The position numbers and the translations under genes were made by a program. Below, in pieces: positions 24,424-32,602 of a DNA stretch of 32,928 nt; position 1 is the stretch's first letter, and the number at the start of each line of letters is the position of its first letter. This DNA comes from an uncultured Lachnospiraceae bacterium (GTDB lineage Bacteria > Bacillota > Clostridia > Lachnospirales > Lachnospiraceae): the NCBI GenBank assembly GCA_947625775.1, contig CANQPM010000029.1, forward strand, positions 1 to 32,928, read 5' to 3'. The notes under the pieces are model-generated. The model was not told where the DNA came from. It saw only the letters and a list, made by a program, of their open reading frames with translations, and did no database searches.

Positions 24424-24451
24424 ATTAAATAATAAAAATTAAATAATAAAA
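24424..24451. repeat. Tandem duplication of 14 bp
   Basis: ATTAAATAATAAAA occurs twice without a gap (24424-24437 and 24438-24451), just before the terminator stem. On the minus strand its complement provides the T-rich tail of that terminator. Confidence 0.7.
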
Positions 24452-24489
24452 ACGAAAACGCAGACTTTTTACGGTCTGCGTTTTCGCTT
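24448..24489. terminator. Bidirectional terminator between the PfkB kinase and HtrA genes
   Basis: Perfect 13-bp stem CGAAAACGCAGAC (24453-24465) and GTCTGCGTTTTCG (24474-24486), 8-base loop. The minus-strand side runs into TTTTTATTATTT, so it serves htrA best; the plus-strand tail is the shorter CTTT. Confidence 0.88.
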
Positions 24490-24562
24490 TACAAAAGGGG
24501 ATATGAGAAAAAAGTAAACAAAAAATTGATATAAGCTGTTTAAATAGTGTTAATGAATATTG

Positions 24563-26101
24563 TTAAGGCATAGGCCAGAAGCTGTCAAAAGCGTCATAAG
24601 GGAAGTTAAATCCGTTACCGTTATAATTGTTCTGCCCATCTTCCTCGCTGTCATCATCTTCACTCTCGGGCGCGTCGTCGCCTAATACGCTGCTGTTGCC
24701 AAGCGTAAGCGAGTAGCTCTGCTCTACATAACCGCTGTTGCTCTGCGTCATGGCTACGACATTTACTGTCTCACCCGCTTTGTAGTAAGCAAGGAGTGAT
24801 TTAAGTTCGCTCATTGATTTTACGGTCTGACCGTCAAACTTCGTAATGATGCTTCCCTTTGAAAGACCTGCCCTTTCAGCGGGAGAGTCCTCATATACAG
24901 TATTTACATAAATGCCTACAGGTATGCCATAAGTTTGTGAAATTTCGCTTGTCACGTCGGTACCGCCTATTCCGATATAGCCCTGGGATTTTTCATCTAC
25001 GACTTCCCTTGTTTCTTTAAGCATAAGCTCCTCGATTATGGACTGTACGTCTGAAATCGGAATTGCATAGCCCATGCCCTCGACAGAGCTTGACGCAACC
25101 TTTACGGAGTTAATGCCGATAAGCTCGCCTTTCATATTGAGGAGTGCGCCGCCAGAGTTGCCAGGATTTATGGCTGCGTCTGTCTGTATAAGCTTGTTGG
25201 TAATAGTGCCGCCGTTGTCATCGGAAACAGTTACTTCGCGGTTCAGCGCGCTGATGATGCCTCTCGTTACCGACTGGCCGTAGCCTAATGCGTTTCCTAT
25301 CGCGACAACCTCCTCGCCGAGTGCAAGATTTGATGAGTCGCCGATGGTTGCAATTTTTATCTGCGAGCGCATATCGTCAGTGATATCATCGAGCGATACA
25401 GAGATTACGGCTAAGTCTTTATCAGCGTCATAGCCTTTGATTTTGGCGCTTACAAGCGAGGGATTTTCGCTGTCCTCATCATAGCTGAAAACCACGCTGA
25501 GCTCGTTGCTGCCTGAAATTACATGGTAGTTTGTGACAATCAGAAGCTCCGTGTCATTCTGTCCTATTATAATGCCTGAGCCGCTTCCCTCGGTGTCCTG
25601 GCGGTATGTGCCAAACATTGTTCGCACCTCAGTCACTCCCTTGTTTGTGATTGATACGACGCTTGGCAGACAGTTCTTTGCTATGTCAGCTACTGTATTT
25701 GCTGTCGCCGTGTTATCGAAATTGACGTTTGATGATGAGAGAGCGCCTGTAGTGGTAGAGAGCGCGGGTGTGCCTGCATTGTTGGCATTGCTGTTATTGT
25801 TCTGCAGATTCTGCTGCGTCTGCTCAAGCTGTGTCTGCGTCTTGTGCATTTCACGCGTGGTCAGATAAGTCGGCACGCTGAAGGCAGCTCCCGCCGTAAG
25901 ACCGAAAAGCACTCCGCAGCATGCAAACGCCACGGCTTTTTTGAAAAACGGTCTTTTCTTTTTTTGCTTAACGCCTGCACCCGTCGGATTTGTCGGCTGG
26001 TTATATCCGTTGTTTGTCCCAGCGGTATAATAGTATTCGCGGTAAGCGTTCTGCTGCGAATTGGTTTCATTGTTTAAATTGTTTCCATTGTTCTCATACA
26101 T
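24563..26101 (-). CDS. HtrA/DegP-type membrane-anchored serine protease with PDZ domain
   Basis: 512 residues. A cytoplasmic Asn/Gln-rich N-terminus (1-47), a basic patch and one membrane segment (about 55-78) lead to a low-complexity linker, then a trypsin-like domain with His193 (VTNYHVISG), Asp229 (ADKDLAVI) and Ser316 (NPGNSGGALLN). A PDZ domain (about 385-475) and an acidic Asp/Glu tail rich in Asn and Phe follow. The type-II orientation puts the protease outside, where it handles misfolded exported proteins. GGAGG lies nine bases before the ATG at 26101; the upstream ATG (26116) overlaps that site and is rejected. It is monocistronic with its own terminator. No two-component regulator is adjacent. 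Confidence 0.93.
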   Translation of the reverse strand: MYENNGNNLNNETNSQQNAYREYYYTAGTNNGYNQPTNPTGAGVKQKKKRPFFKKAVAFACCGVLFGLTAGAAFSVPTYLTTREMHKTQTQLEQTQQNLQNNNSNANNAGTPALSTTTGALSSSNVNFDNTATANTVADIAKNCLPSVVSITNKGVTEVRTMFGTYRQDTEGSGSGIIIGQNDTELLIVTNYHVISGSNELSVVFSYDEDSENPSLVSAKIKGYDADKDLAVISVSLDDITDDMRSQIKIATIGDSSNLALGEEVVAIGNALGYGQSVTRGIISALNREVTVSDDNGGTITNKLIQTDAAINPGNSGGALLNMKGELIGINSVKVASSSVEGMGYAIPISDVQSIIEELMLKETREVVDEKSQGYIGIGGTDVTSEISQTYGIPVGIYVNTVYEDSPAERAGLSKGSIITKFDGQTVKSMSELKSLLAYYKAGETVNVVAMTQSNSGYVEQSYSLTLGNSSVLGDDAPESEDDDSEEDGQNNYNGNGFNFPYDAFDSFWPMP

Positions 26102-26183
26102 AATATATACCTCCATTTTATTTATTATTTAATTTATTTGTTTATTAATATGCATCTTGCCTTGTTTTGCTTTGTGATTATTA

Positions 26184-26209
26184 ATTTAAAACCAAATTGT
26201 GTTTTAAAT
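26184..26209. promoter_or_regulatory. Dyad in the htrA upstream region
   Basis: ATTTAAAAC (26184-26192) and GTTTTAAAT (26201-26209), perfect 9-bp arms around CAAATTGT. It lies 83 bases upstream of the htrA ATG in a 262-bp divergent region, a reasonable operator position. Being A/T-rich it could also arise by chance. Confidence 0.4.
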
Positions 26210-26305
26210 GTTATGCAAATGTGTATAATTTGTGAAAAAAACTGCGGAGGTAAATATTTACTTACTATTAGAATTAAAAAAACTATTTCATTTTTATTAA
26301 TATTG

Positions 26306-26314
26306 TGGTAGAAT
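26306..26314 (+). promoter_or_regulatory. Candidate extended -10 promoter of the surface-polymer cluster
   Basis: TGG directly before TAGAAT (26309-26314) gives an extended -10. No recognisable -35 is present at 17 bases. The leader is about 45 bases to the ATG at 26364. Confidence 0.35.
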
Positions 26315-26363
26315 AAAAAATCATAACATATTATATGTATAGTTTGCATGAGAAAGGAATCAC

Positions 26364-28904
26364 ATGAGAAAGCAAGGAAAGCTGTCAGCATTGGGAATTG
26401 TGCAGAAATTATATAAAGTTCATGATGATATCAGACAGAGCATAAACAATAAAGCTGCTGTTTACGCCATGCAGCTTTTGTCTGACTGCCAGCAGAGCGC
26501 CATCGAGCTTGGCAGCCTAATCGAGCAGACAGAGGGCGAAGGCTTTGTCACTGTAAAATATATAGAAGATTATTGCGAGCTTTTGTATAATAATTATCAG
26601 GCGCTTGACAATGCGGAAGAGGTTAATTCTAACAAGGTCTATAAGGTTCTTCGCAAATATCTTGTGCAAATCGAGAACAGCATAAGGAATGATATTTCAG
26701 TAAAGCTGGAGGCTGTATTTTTGCCGTATAAGGCTTCAATGTGGGATTCACTTGAGAGCATATGGAAGGCGGCGGATGCAGATCCTGATTGTGATGCATA
26801 TGTAGTTCCTATTCCATATTATGATAAAAATCCGGATGGTAGCTATAAAAAGGAGCATTATGAGGGAGGTTTATACCCTGATTATGTGCCGATTACGAGA
26901 TTTGATGAATATGATATTGCTAAAAGGCATCCTGATATTATTTTTATACATAATCCTTATGATAATAATAATTTGGTTACAAGTGTGCACCCTGATTTTT
27001 TTTCGGATAAGCTGAAGAAGTGTACGGAGTTGTTGGTGTATGTGCCGTATTATTCGACAACGGGCGACATGAGCGAAGGACAAAGGAGCTGCCCCGTGTA
27101 CTATAATGCGGATTATATTATCATACAGGCGGAGAAGTACAGAAGCTTTTTTGACGCGGCGCTGCCTCAGGACAAGCTTTTGGCGCTGGGCTCTCCTAAA
27201 TTTGACAGAGTTATAAATATATGTAAGAATCCGCCCGAACCGCCTGCCGATTGGAAAGAGAAAATGGCGGGAAAAAAGGTCTATTTTTACAATACAAGCA
27301 TAGGTGGTATACTTGGAAATACTGAAAAATTTTTGAAAAAAATGAAGTATGTGTTCAAATGCTTTGAAGGAAGAACGGACGCATGCCTGATATGGCGTCC
27401 TCATCCGCTTTTAGAGTCAACACTGGATTCGATGAGGATGATATATAAAGAAGAATTTCTCAGGATTAAGGAGCAGTTTATAAACAGTGGAACAGGTATA
27501 TATGACGAGACATCGGATATTACGAATACTATAGCGCTATGTGACGCATATGTCGGAGATCCGTGGACAAGCGTGACGTCATTGTTTGGCATTGCGGGCA
27601 AGCCGTTGTTTATATTGAATAATAACATTGATACTGTGCCAGCAGAGAACGACTGGCGGGGGCAGATTATTAGCGGATTTTCCGCTGTGGGAAGCCATAA
27701 GTGGCTGATAGTGTCAGGGACAAGGCTTTATCACTCGCCTGATGATAACTATAAGTATGAATATTATTGTGATTTGTCAGAGTATTCAGGCGGATATTAT
27801 TATTCACAGGTGATGGAGATAAACGATAAAAATTATGTCTGCCCTGCCAATGCGAATGATATCTTAGTAGTTGATGATAGGAAAATTGTAAAGCGTATCA
27901 GTCTGCATGTGCAACTTAAGGAGTCGGGGGCATTTTACGGTGCGCTAAGAAGCGGCGATTACCTGATCTTGTTGCCTAATAAATATCCTGCGATAGTGCG
28001 CTATAATACTGTTACTGAGAAACTTGATTATCTGAATAAAAATACGGACATTATTTTGGCTGTTGTGAACGGTGAAAGACGTTTCGGCGGCGCATGTGAA
28101 AAGGACGGGCACATATATATAGGTTCTCCTGTAAGCCCCAAGGCAGTTGATATTGAAGTCGCGACAGGCAAAGAAACGGTGTTGGAGATAAAATCCGCAA
28201 ATTATGGCGGCTGTATGATAATGCAGTGCGACGGTGAAAAAATGTGGATTATGCCATATACCGGAAATACGATCATATGTTGGGATCCCGCCGACGGCAG
28301 TACCACGAAATATGCCTGTCAGGTCGAAGGATTCGAGTGTATCAATCCGATTTTAGGATATAAGTGTGGTGACAGAGCTTTTGGACGCTGCGCTTTCTAT
28401 AACGATTATGTTTACGTTACGCCCTATTGGGGAAACGAGTATATCAGGATTAACAGGCAAAATGGCGAAATCGTGAAATGGCGTCCTCCGTTTGAGAGGA
28501 CAAGGAAGGCTGCCAACGGATATTTCTTTGCGGGGGCAGAGAGCACATTCATTTATGCAGTTGACGGAAAGAGCGCAGGCAGCGTATGGCGTCTGTTCTC
28601 GATATATGACAGAAGGCTGTACGACATAAATATTGAAACTAATGATTATAAGGAAATATCAGTTGAATTTGACTTAGAGGAATTAAAGGAAAAAGCGGAC
28701 GGATTTAGCGAATATTCGGAATGGTTGATGTATGCCTGTATGGAGGATGCGTTTAATTCCTTGCCTGACTTTTTGGATGGTAATATTACGGGAAATCAGT
28801 TCAATAGGGACAGACAGCTTAAGGCTTACAGCCAAATCGCGGCAAATTATGACGGCACATGCGGCGCGAAGGTATATGATTTTATGCGCGGAAAGCTTAA
28901 ATAG
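26364..28904 (+). CDS. CDP-glycerol glycerophosphotransferase-like protein with C-terminal propeller-like domain
   Basis: 846 residues with no signal peptide or membrane segment. Residues 1-112 are helical. Residues about 113-430 resemble the GT-B-like transferase fold of the CDP-glycerol glycerophosphotransferase family: LIWRPHPLLES (RPHP at 345-348) and CDAYVGDPWTSVTSLFGIAGKPLFIL, where the family usually has a SDVLITDYSS-like motif. From about 450 to 790 there are repeated beta-strand blocks (for example KDGHIYIGSPVSPKAV, CDGEKMWIMPYTG, YNDYVYVTPYWGN) that look like a propeller. GAAAGGA precedes the ATG. It heads a cluster with a cytidylyltransferase fusion, a GDPD and LicD. Transferase activity is inferred; the altered motif could mean a different donor or loss of activity. 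Confidence 0.7.
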   Translation: MRKQGKLSALGIVQKLYKVHDDIRQSINNKAAVYAMQLLSDCQQSAIELGSLIEQTEGEGFVTVKYIEDYCELLYNNYQALDNAEEVNSNKVYKVLRKYLVQIENSIRNDISVKLEAVFLPYKASMWDSLESIWKAADADPDCDAYVVPIPYYDKNPDGSYKKEHYEGGLYPDYVPITRFDEYDIAKRHPDIIFIHNPYDNNNLVTSVHPDFFSDKLKKCTELLVYVPYYSTTGDMSEGQRSCPVYYNADYIIIQAEKYRSFFDAALPQDKLLALGSPKFDRVINICKNPPEPPADWKEKMAGKKVYFYNTSIGGILGNTEKFLKKMKYVFKCFEGRTDACLIWRPHPLLESTLDSMRMIYKEEFLRIKEQFINSGTGIYDETSDITNTIALCDAYVGDPWTSVTSLFGIAGKPLFILNNNIDTVPAENDWRGQIISGFSAVGSHKWLIVSGTRLYHSPDDNYKYEYYCDLSEYSGGYYYSQVMEINDKNYVCPANANDILVVDDRKIVKRISLHVQLKESGAFYGALRSGDYLILLPNKYPAIVRYNTVTEKLDYLNKNTDIILAVVNGERRFGGACEKDGHIYIGSPVSPKAVDIEVATGKETVLEIKSANYGGCMIMQCDGEKMWIMPYTGNTIICWDPADGSTTKYACQVEGFECINPILGYKCGDRAFGRCAFYNDYVYVTPYWGNEYIRINRQNGEIVKWRPPFERTRKAANGYFFAGAESTFIYAVDGKSAGSVWRLFSIYDRRLYDINIETNDYKEISVEFDLEELKEKADGFSEYSEWLMYACMEDAFNSLPDFLDGNITGNQFNRDRQLKAYSQIAANYDGTCGAKVYDFMRGKLK

Positions 28905-28940
28905 GGCGTAAGTAACACATAAAAACAGGAGGCAGTAGTC

Positions 28941-30299
28941 ATGGTAAAAGTAATTACATACGGTACGTTTGACCTGTTTCACGAAGGTCATTACAGGCTG
29001 CTGCAGAGGGCAAAGCAACTTGGAGATTATCTGATAGTAGGCGTTACGACAGAGGAGTACGACCAGGCAAGAGGCAAATTAAATGTAATCGACTCGCTTG
29101 TGACAAGAATCGAAAATGTCAAAAAAACAGGGTTTGCCGATGAAGTGATCGTAGAAGAATCCGCAGGTCAGAAGTTTCAGGATATTAAGAAATATCATAT
29201 AGACATTTTCACTGTAGGTTCAGACTGGATTGGAAAATTTGATTATCTCAAGGATTACTGCAAGGTTGTATACCTTGAAAGGACAAAGAATATCTCAAGC
29301 ACAATGCTGCGAGAGCAGAATAAGCGCATACAGCGGATTGGAATCATAGGCACAGGCAGAATAGCGAAAAGGTTTATGCCAGAGGCGGCATGTGTCAGCG
29401 GAATAAGTGTTCAGGGGGTATACAATCCCCATATTGGCAGCGCTGAGAGTTTTGCAAAAAGCCACGATATAGATTGTTATGAAACATTAGATGATTTTTT
29501 CTCGGCGGTGGATGCTGTTTACATAGCGTCTCCGCATCAGACACACTATGGATATGTCCAAGCGGCGCTTGAGCATGGAAAGCACGTATTATGTGAGAAG
29601 CCGATGACGCTTGATAGGCGCCATGCAGAACAGCTCTTTAATATGGCAAAAGAACGTAATCTGATACTGTTCGAGGGAATAAAGACAGCATATTGCCCGG
29701 GATTTATCAAGCTTATGGGCATAGCCTGCAGCGGCGCGATAGGGAGTATTAAAAGTGTTGAGGCGTGTTTTACGAAACTTGAAGATGAGGACAGCAGGGA
29801 GCTTACCGATTTGAAGTATGGCGGGAGTATGTTGGAGCTTGGAAGCTATTGCCTGCTGCCGATAATAAAAATCCTTGGGGTTGATTATGAAAGGTTAAGC
29901 TTTGATACGGTCAATGGAGACAACAACCTTGATATATTGACAAAGGCATATTTTAAATATCCTAATGCTGTAGCGACGGCAACATGCGGACTTGGTGTAA
30001 AGTCGGAAGGGCAGCTTATCATATCGGGAACTAAAGGCTATATACTGGCGGAGGCGCCTTGGTGGAAAACGAATTATTTTGAGGTGCGCCATGAAAATCC
30101 CGATGATGTGGAGAAATTTTCGGCAAGATTTTTGGGTGACGGGCTTAGATATGAGATAAGCGATTTCCTGTCTATGATAAACGGAAGCGCAAAGAGCGAA
30201 TTTAAGCTGACGCGAAGCGAATCGGTCGCATTTGCTGATATAATGGGGAAATTTTTGGAGACGGAAAAGAGGAATTTAGATGAAAATCTGGGCGCATAG
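28941..30299 (+). CDS. Cytidylyltransferase fused to a Gfo/Idh/MocA oxidoreductase
   Basis: 452 residues, two enzymes in one chain. Residues 1-128 are a TagD-type nucleotidyltransferase: TYGTFDLFHEGH with HxGH at 14-17, and RTKNISST at 114-121, the second nucleotide motif. Glycerol-3-phosphate cytidylyltransferases of this type make CDP-glycerol from CTP. Residues about 130-445 are a Gfo/Idh/MocA NAD(P)-dependent oxidoreductase with GIIGTGRIA (134-142) and CEKPMTLD carrying the EKP motif at 219-221. AGGAGG precedes the ATG. It follows the transferase-like gene by 36 bases and overlaps the GDPD gene by 20. By analogy with fused ribitol-5-phosphate reductase/cytidylyltransferase enzymes it may make and activate a polyol phosphate, but this pairing of folds is different. 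Confidence 0.88.
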   Translation: MVKVITYGTFDLFHEGHYRLLQRAKQLGDYLIVGVTTEEYDQARGKLNVIDSLVTRIENVKKTGFADEVIVEESAGQKFQDIKKYHIDIFTVGSDWIGKFDYLKDYCKVVYLERTKNISSTMLREQNKRIQRIGIIGTGRIAKRFMPEAACVSGISVQGVYNPHIGSAESFAKSHDIDCYETLDDFFSAVDAVYIASPHQTHYGYVQAALEHGKHVLCEKPMTLDRRHAEQLFNMAKERNLILFEGIKTAYCPGFIKLMGIACSGAIGSIKSVEACFTKLEDEDSRELTDLKYGGSMLELGSYCLLPIIKILGVDYERLSFDTVNGDNNLDILTKAYFKYPNAVATATCGLGVKSEGQLIISGTKGYILAEAPWWKTNYFEVRHENPDDVEKFSARFLGDGLRYEISDFLSMINGSAKSEFKLTRSESVAFADIMGKFLETEKRNLDENLGA

Positions 30300-31008
30300 A
30301 GGGTGCAGTCAGAATTATCCGGAAAATACGCTGACATCATTTGAGAAAGCAATTCAAATCAAGGGATTGACAGGAATAGAGCTTGACATACAACTTACAA
30401 AGGACGGGCATATGGTGGTTATCCATGATGAAAAAGTGGATAGGACTACGAATGGCAGGGGCGAAGTGCGAAATTATGCACTGTCTGAATTAAAGAAGTT
30501 GAAGATTAATGCGGGTGAAGGCAGATTTGAACAGGTACCCACAATAGATGAAGTATTTGATTTGCTGGAGAAAAGCCTTAAAAGCGGGTTGAAACTAAAT
30601 ATAGAATTGAAGAACAGCATATTTCCATATGCGGGAATGGAGAAGCAGATAATAGATTTGGTATATAAAAGAGGTTTGCAGGACAGCATAGTGTATTCGT
30701 CGTTTAGCGCTTTGTCAATAGAACGCATAAGGCAGATAGATTCAAGCGCGGAAACGGGAATACTGGACAGCAAAGTGTCAGATTGCCTTTATAAGCTAAA
30801 GGGCGGCTGTGGGGCGGATGCGCTGCATCCGTTTTGGAGAGGGATTGACTTGCCAAAGGAAAAACTGGAAGGATATACGGTGAGGGCATGGCTTACAGGG
30901 CATTTATATCCCGAAAAGCCGACAGGGACGGTGCTTGATTTGAAAGCGTTGGAGAATATCGGCATTACGGATGTGTTTTTGAATGAGCCTGAGGCTTATT
31001 TGAAATAG
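30280..31008 (+). CDS. Glycerophosphodiester phosphodiesterase family protein
   Basis: 242 residues of the GDPD TIM-barrel family, which hydrolyses glycerophosphodiesters to glycerol 3-phosphate and an alcohol. Key residues are in place: His6-Arg7 in AHRGCSQNYPENT, Glu35 and Asp37 in IELDIQLTKDGH, His49 in VIHDEKVDRTTNG and ELKN near 115. No signal peptide, so it acts in the cytosol. It begins inside the last codons of the fusion gene (20-bp overlap, GAGGAATTTAG as ribosome site), which suggests coupled translation. In this context it may supply glycerol 3-phosphate to the cytidylyltransferase domain or trim a polymer precursor. Confidence 0.93.
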   Translation: MKIWAHRGCSQNYPENTLTSFEKAIQIKGLTGIELDIQLTKDGHMVVIHDEKVDRTTNGRGEVRNYALSELKKLKINAGEGRFEQVPTIDEVFDLLEKSLKSGLKLNIELKNSIFPYAGMEKQIIDLVYKRGLQDSIVYSSFSALSIERIRQIDSSAETGILDSKVSDCLYKLKGGCGADALHPFWRGIDLPKEKLEGYTVRAWLTGHLYPEKPTGTVLDLKALENIGITDVFLNEPEAYLK

Positions 31009-31021
31009 ATTAAAATGCACT

Positions 31022-31038
31022 TTGACAATTTCATACTT
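31022..31038 (+). repeat. 17-bp direct repeat, copy 1
   Basis: TTGACAATTTCATACTT, 13 bases after the GDPD stop codon. An identical copy lies at 32603-32619, 22 bases after the LicD stop codon. Each precedes a gene of the PD-(D/E)XK type. Confidence 0.8.
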
Positions 31039-31053
31039 TATATGAGGATTTGT

Positions 31054-31082
31054 TTGCCATAGCGATTTCGTTTTGGTATAAT
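31054..31082 (+). promoter_or_regulatory. Promoter of the Uma2 family gene
   Basis: TTGCCA (31054-31059), 17-base spacer, TATAAT (31077-31082) preceded by TGG (extended -10). The predicted start is only about 17 bases before the ATG at 31106, just enough for the ribosome site. Confidence 0.7.
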
Positions 31083-31105
31083 AATGGCAGAATGGAGGGA
31101 TGCGT

Positions 31106-31651
31106 ATGGCATTGGTACAGAGGGACAGGATAAGGGACGAGAAAATTAACGGTGTGATTTTTGATATGTCGCCGTCACCACGATATGAGCATAGTATTAT
31201 CAATGGGAATCTTTACGCAATAATCAAGACAGGACTGAAAGATAGTATCTGCAAAGTGTTTTATGGGGACATAGATTATGTATATAATCCGAACTCTGAT
31301 GATTATCTGGAGCCTGACATTATAATATGCTGCGATAAAAATCAGATAAGGGGAAATTCGTATTATGGCACGCCTAAATTTGTTGCGGAAATCATAAGCC
31401 CGTCAACTGCGAAAAGGGATAAGACCATAAAGAAAGACATTTATGAAAATGCTGGAGTTGATGAATACTGGATTATATCACCTATTGAAAGGGCATTGGA
31501 GATTTATCATCTTAAAAGTGGAAGATATGAGCTTGTTGATATGTATGTAGTGGAAGATGATGAAAAAAGCGAGCATTACAATCTAAAAACAGAAGTAACG
31601 CTCAGGTGCTTTCCGATAACCATGACGCTGGAAGAGATATTTGCAATATAA
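31106..31651 (+). CDS. Uma2 family PD-(D/E)XK nuclease-like protein (DUF820)
   Basis: 181 residues. The restriction-endonuclease-like core is seen as EPDIIICCD, GTPKFVAEIISPSTAKRDKTIKK and YENAGVDEYWII, giving the Asp, Glu-x-Ser and Lys positions of the Uma2 family. Such proteins are abundant in cyanobacteria and some Clostridia; their role is unproven, with links to mobile DNA and defence suggested. Two in-frame ATGs exist (31100 and 31106); GGAGGG abuts the first and is well spaced for the second, so 31106 is chosen. It has its own promoter and terminator within the surface cluster and looks like an inserted single-gene unit. Confidence 0.88.
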   Translation: MALVQRDRIRDEKINGVIFDMSPSPRYEHSIINGNLYAIIKTGLKDSICKVFYGDIDYVYNPNSDDYLEPDIIICCDKNQIRGNSYYGTPKFVAEIISPSTAKRDKTIKKDIYENAGVDEYWIISPIERALEIYHLKSGRYELVDMYVVEDDEKSEHYNLKTEVTLRCFPITMTLEEIFAI

Positions 31652-31684
31652 GGGAAAATATTAAGTAAAAAATATAGAGAAAAT

Positions 31685-31736
31685 AAATCCTGATATAAAG
31701 TATGAAATTTTTAGGTGCTTTATATCGGGATTTTTT
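31685..31736 (+). terminator. Terminator after the Uma2 family gene
   Basis: 16-bp stem AAATCCTGATATAAAG (31685-31700) and CTTTATATCGGGATTT (31718-31733), one G-U pair, 17-base loop, followed by TTTATAT. The ATG at 31702 lies in its loop, which argues against that start for the LicD gene. Confidence 0.85.
31691..31699 (+). promoter_or_regulatory. Possible extended -10 within the terminator arm, for licD
   Basis: TGATATAAA: TATAAA with TGn before it, and no clear -35. A start near 31705 would fall in the loop, so the resulting RNA would lack the 5' arm and escape the terminator. It is the only promoter-like element I see before the LicD gene. Confidence 0.3.
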
Positions 31737-31767
31737 ATATTTTAAAATATCATATGAAAGGGTAAGA

Positions 31768-32580
31768 ATGATACAGCTTGATGACAGGACGCTGCGGCAG
31801 GTTCAACTGATACAGCTTGAAATGCTTACGGAGGTTGACAGGATATGCAGGAAATGCGGAATTAAATACAATATAATAGCAGGTACGCTGCTCGGTGCAG
31901 TGCGCCACGGCGGGTATATACCGTGGGATGATGATGCGGATGTAGCACTGTTGCGTCCCGAATATGAAAAATTTCGCAAGGCATGCAGGACGGAGCTTGA
32001 TAAAACGCGGTTTGTTTTTCAAGACCATAGAAATACAAAAGGCTACCGTTGGGGATATGGGAAAATTCGCAGGAAAGATACGCTGTTTCTGCGTGAGCAT
32101 CAGGAGCATATGCCGTATATGCAGGGGATATTCATTGATGTATTCCCGCTTGATGGGGTGCCTGACAACTATATGCTGAGGAGTATGAAGAACTTTGAAT
32201 GTTTCTGCATACGCAAGCTTTTATGGGCAAGAGTCGGAAAATACGCAGAAAAGAATCTGCTTAAGCGAAAGATATACAGGCTTTTGGACAAAGTGCCTGA
32301 AAAGATGATTTTTAGCTATTATCATATGATGATACGCAGGGCGAACGGCAGGCGGACAAGAATGGTTAGGATACTTACTTTCCCGACGCCGAATAATGAG
32401 TACGGGTATTACAGGTGCTGGTATGAGAACAGCGCGGACACAGTATTTGAGGGAAAAGTGTTTAAAGGAATTAAGGACTATGACAGCTATCTGAGCTTTA
32501 AATTCGGCAGTTATATGGAACTGCCGCCGATAGAGAAAAGGAAGGTGCATCCGGTGAGCAGGATAAAATTGCTTGAGTGA
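31768..32580 (+). CDS. LicD family phosphotransferase
   Basis: 270 residues. LicD proteins use CDP-activated donors to attach phosphocholine or similar groups to teichoic acids and other surface glycans, on the cytosolic face. The nucleotidyltransferase-like core is clear: IIAGTLLGAVRHGGYIPW followed by the acidic run DDDADVALLR at 54-63. The rest (GYGKIRRKDTLFLREHQEHM, IFIDVFPLDGVPDN) fits the family. The frame is open from 31702, but that ATG lies in a terminator loop, while AAGGGTAAGA precedes the ATG at 31768 and the start MIQLDDRTLRQVQLIQLEML is typical. It belongs functionally with the upstream CDP-polyol genes, though a Uma2 unit separates them. No licA/licC choline genes are seen. Confidence 0.9.
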   Translation: MIQLDDRTLRQVQLIQLEMLTEVDRICRKCGIKYNIIAGTLLGAVRHGGYIPWDDDADVALLRPEYEKFRKACRTELDKTRFVFQDHRNTKGYRWGYGKIRRKDTLFLREHQEHMPYMQGIFIDVFPLDGVPDNYMLRSMKNFECFCIRKLLWARVGKYAEKNLLKRKIYRLLDKVPEKMIFSYYHMMIRRANGRRTRMVRILTFPTPNNEYGYYRCWYENSADTVFEGKVFKGIKDYDSYLSFKFGSYMELPPIEKRKVHPVSRIKLLE

Positions 32581-32602
32581 CGTTAATGGTATCAATTGTA
32601 CA

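Noticed and set aside
24424-24451. CRISPR or satellite array
   Set aside because: Only two 14-bp A/T units without spacers; a simple tandem duplication.
31702-31767. N-terminal extension of the LicD protein
   Set aside because: Its ATG lies in a terminator loop and has no ribosome site.
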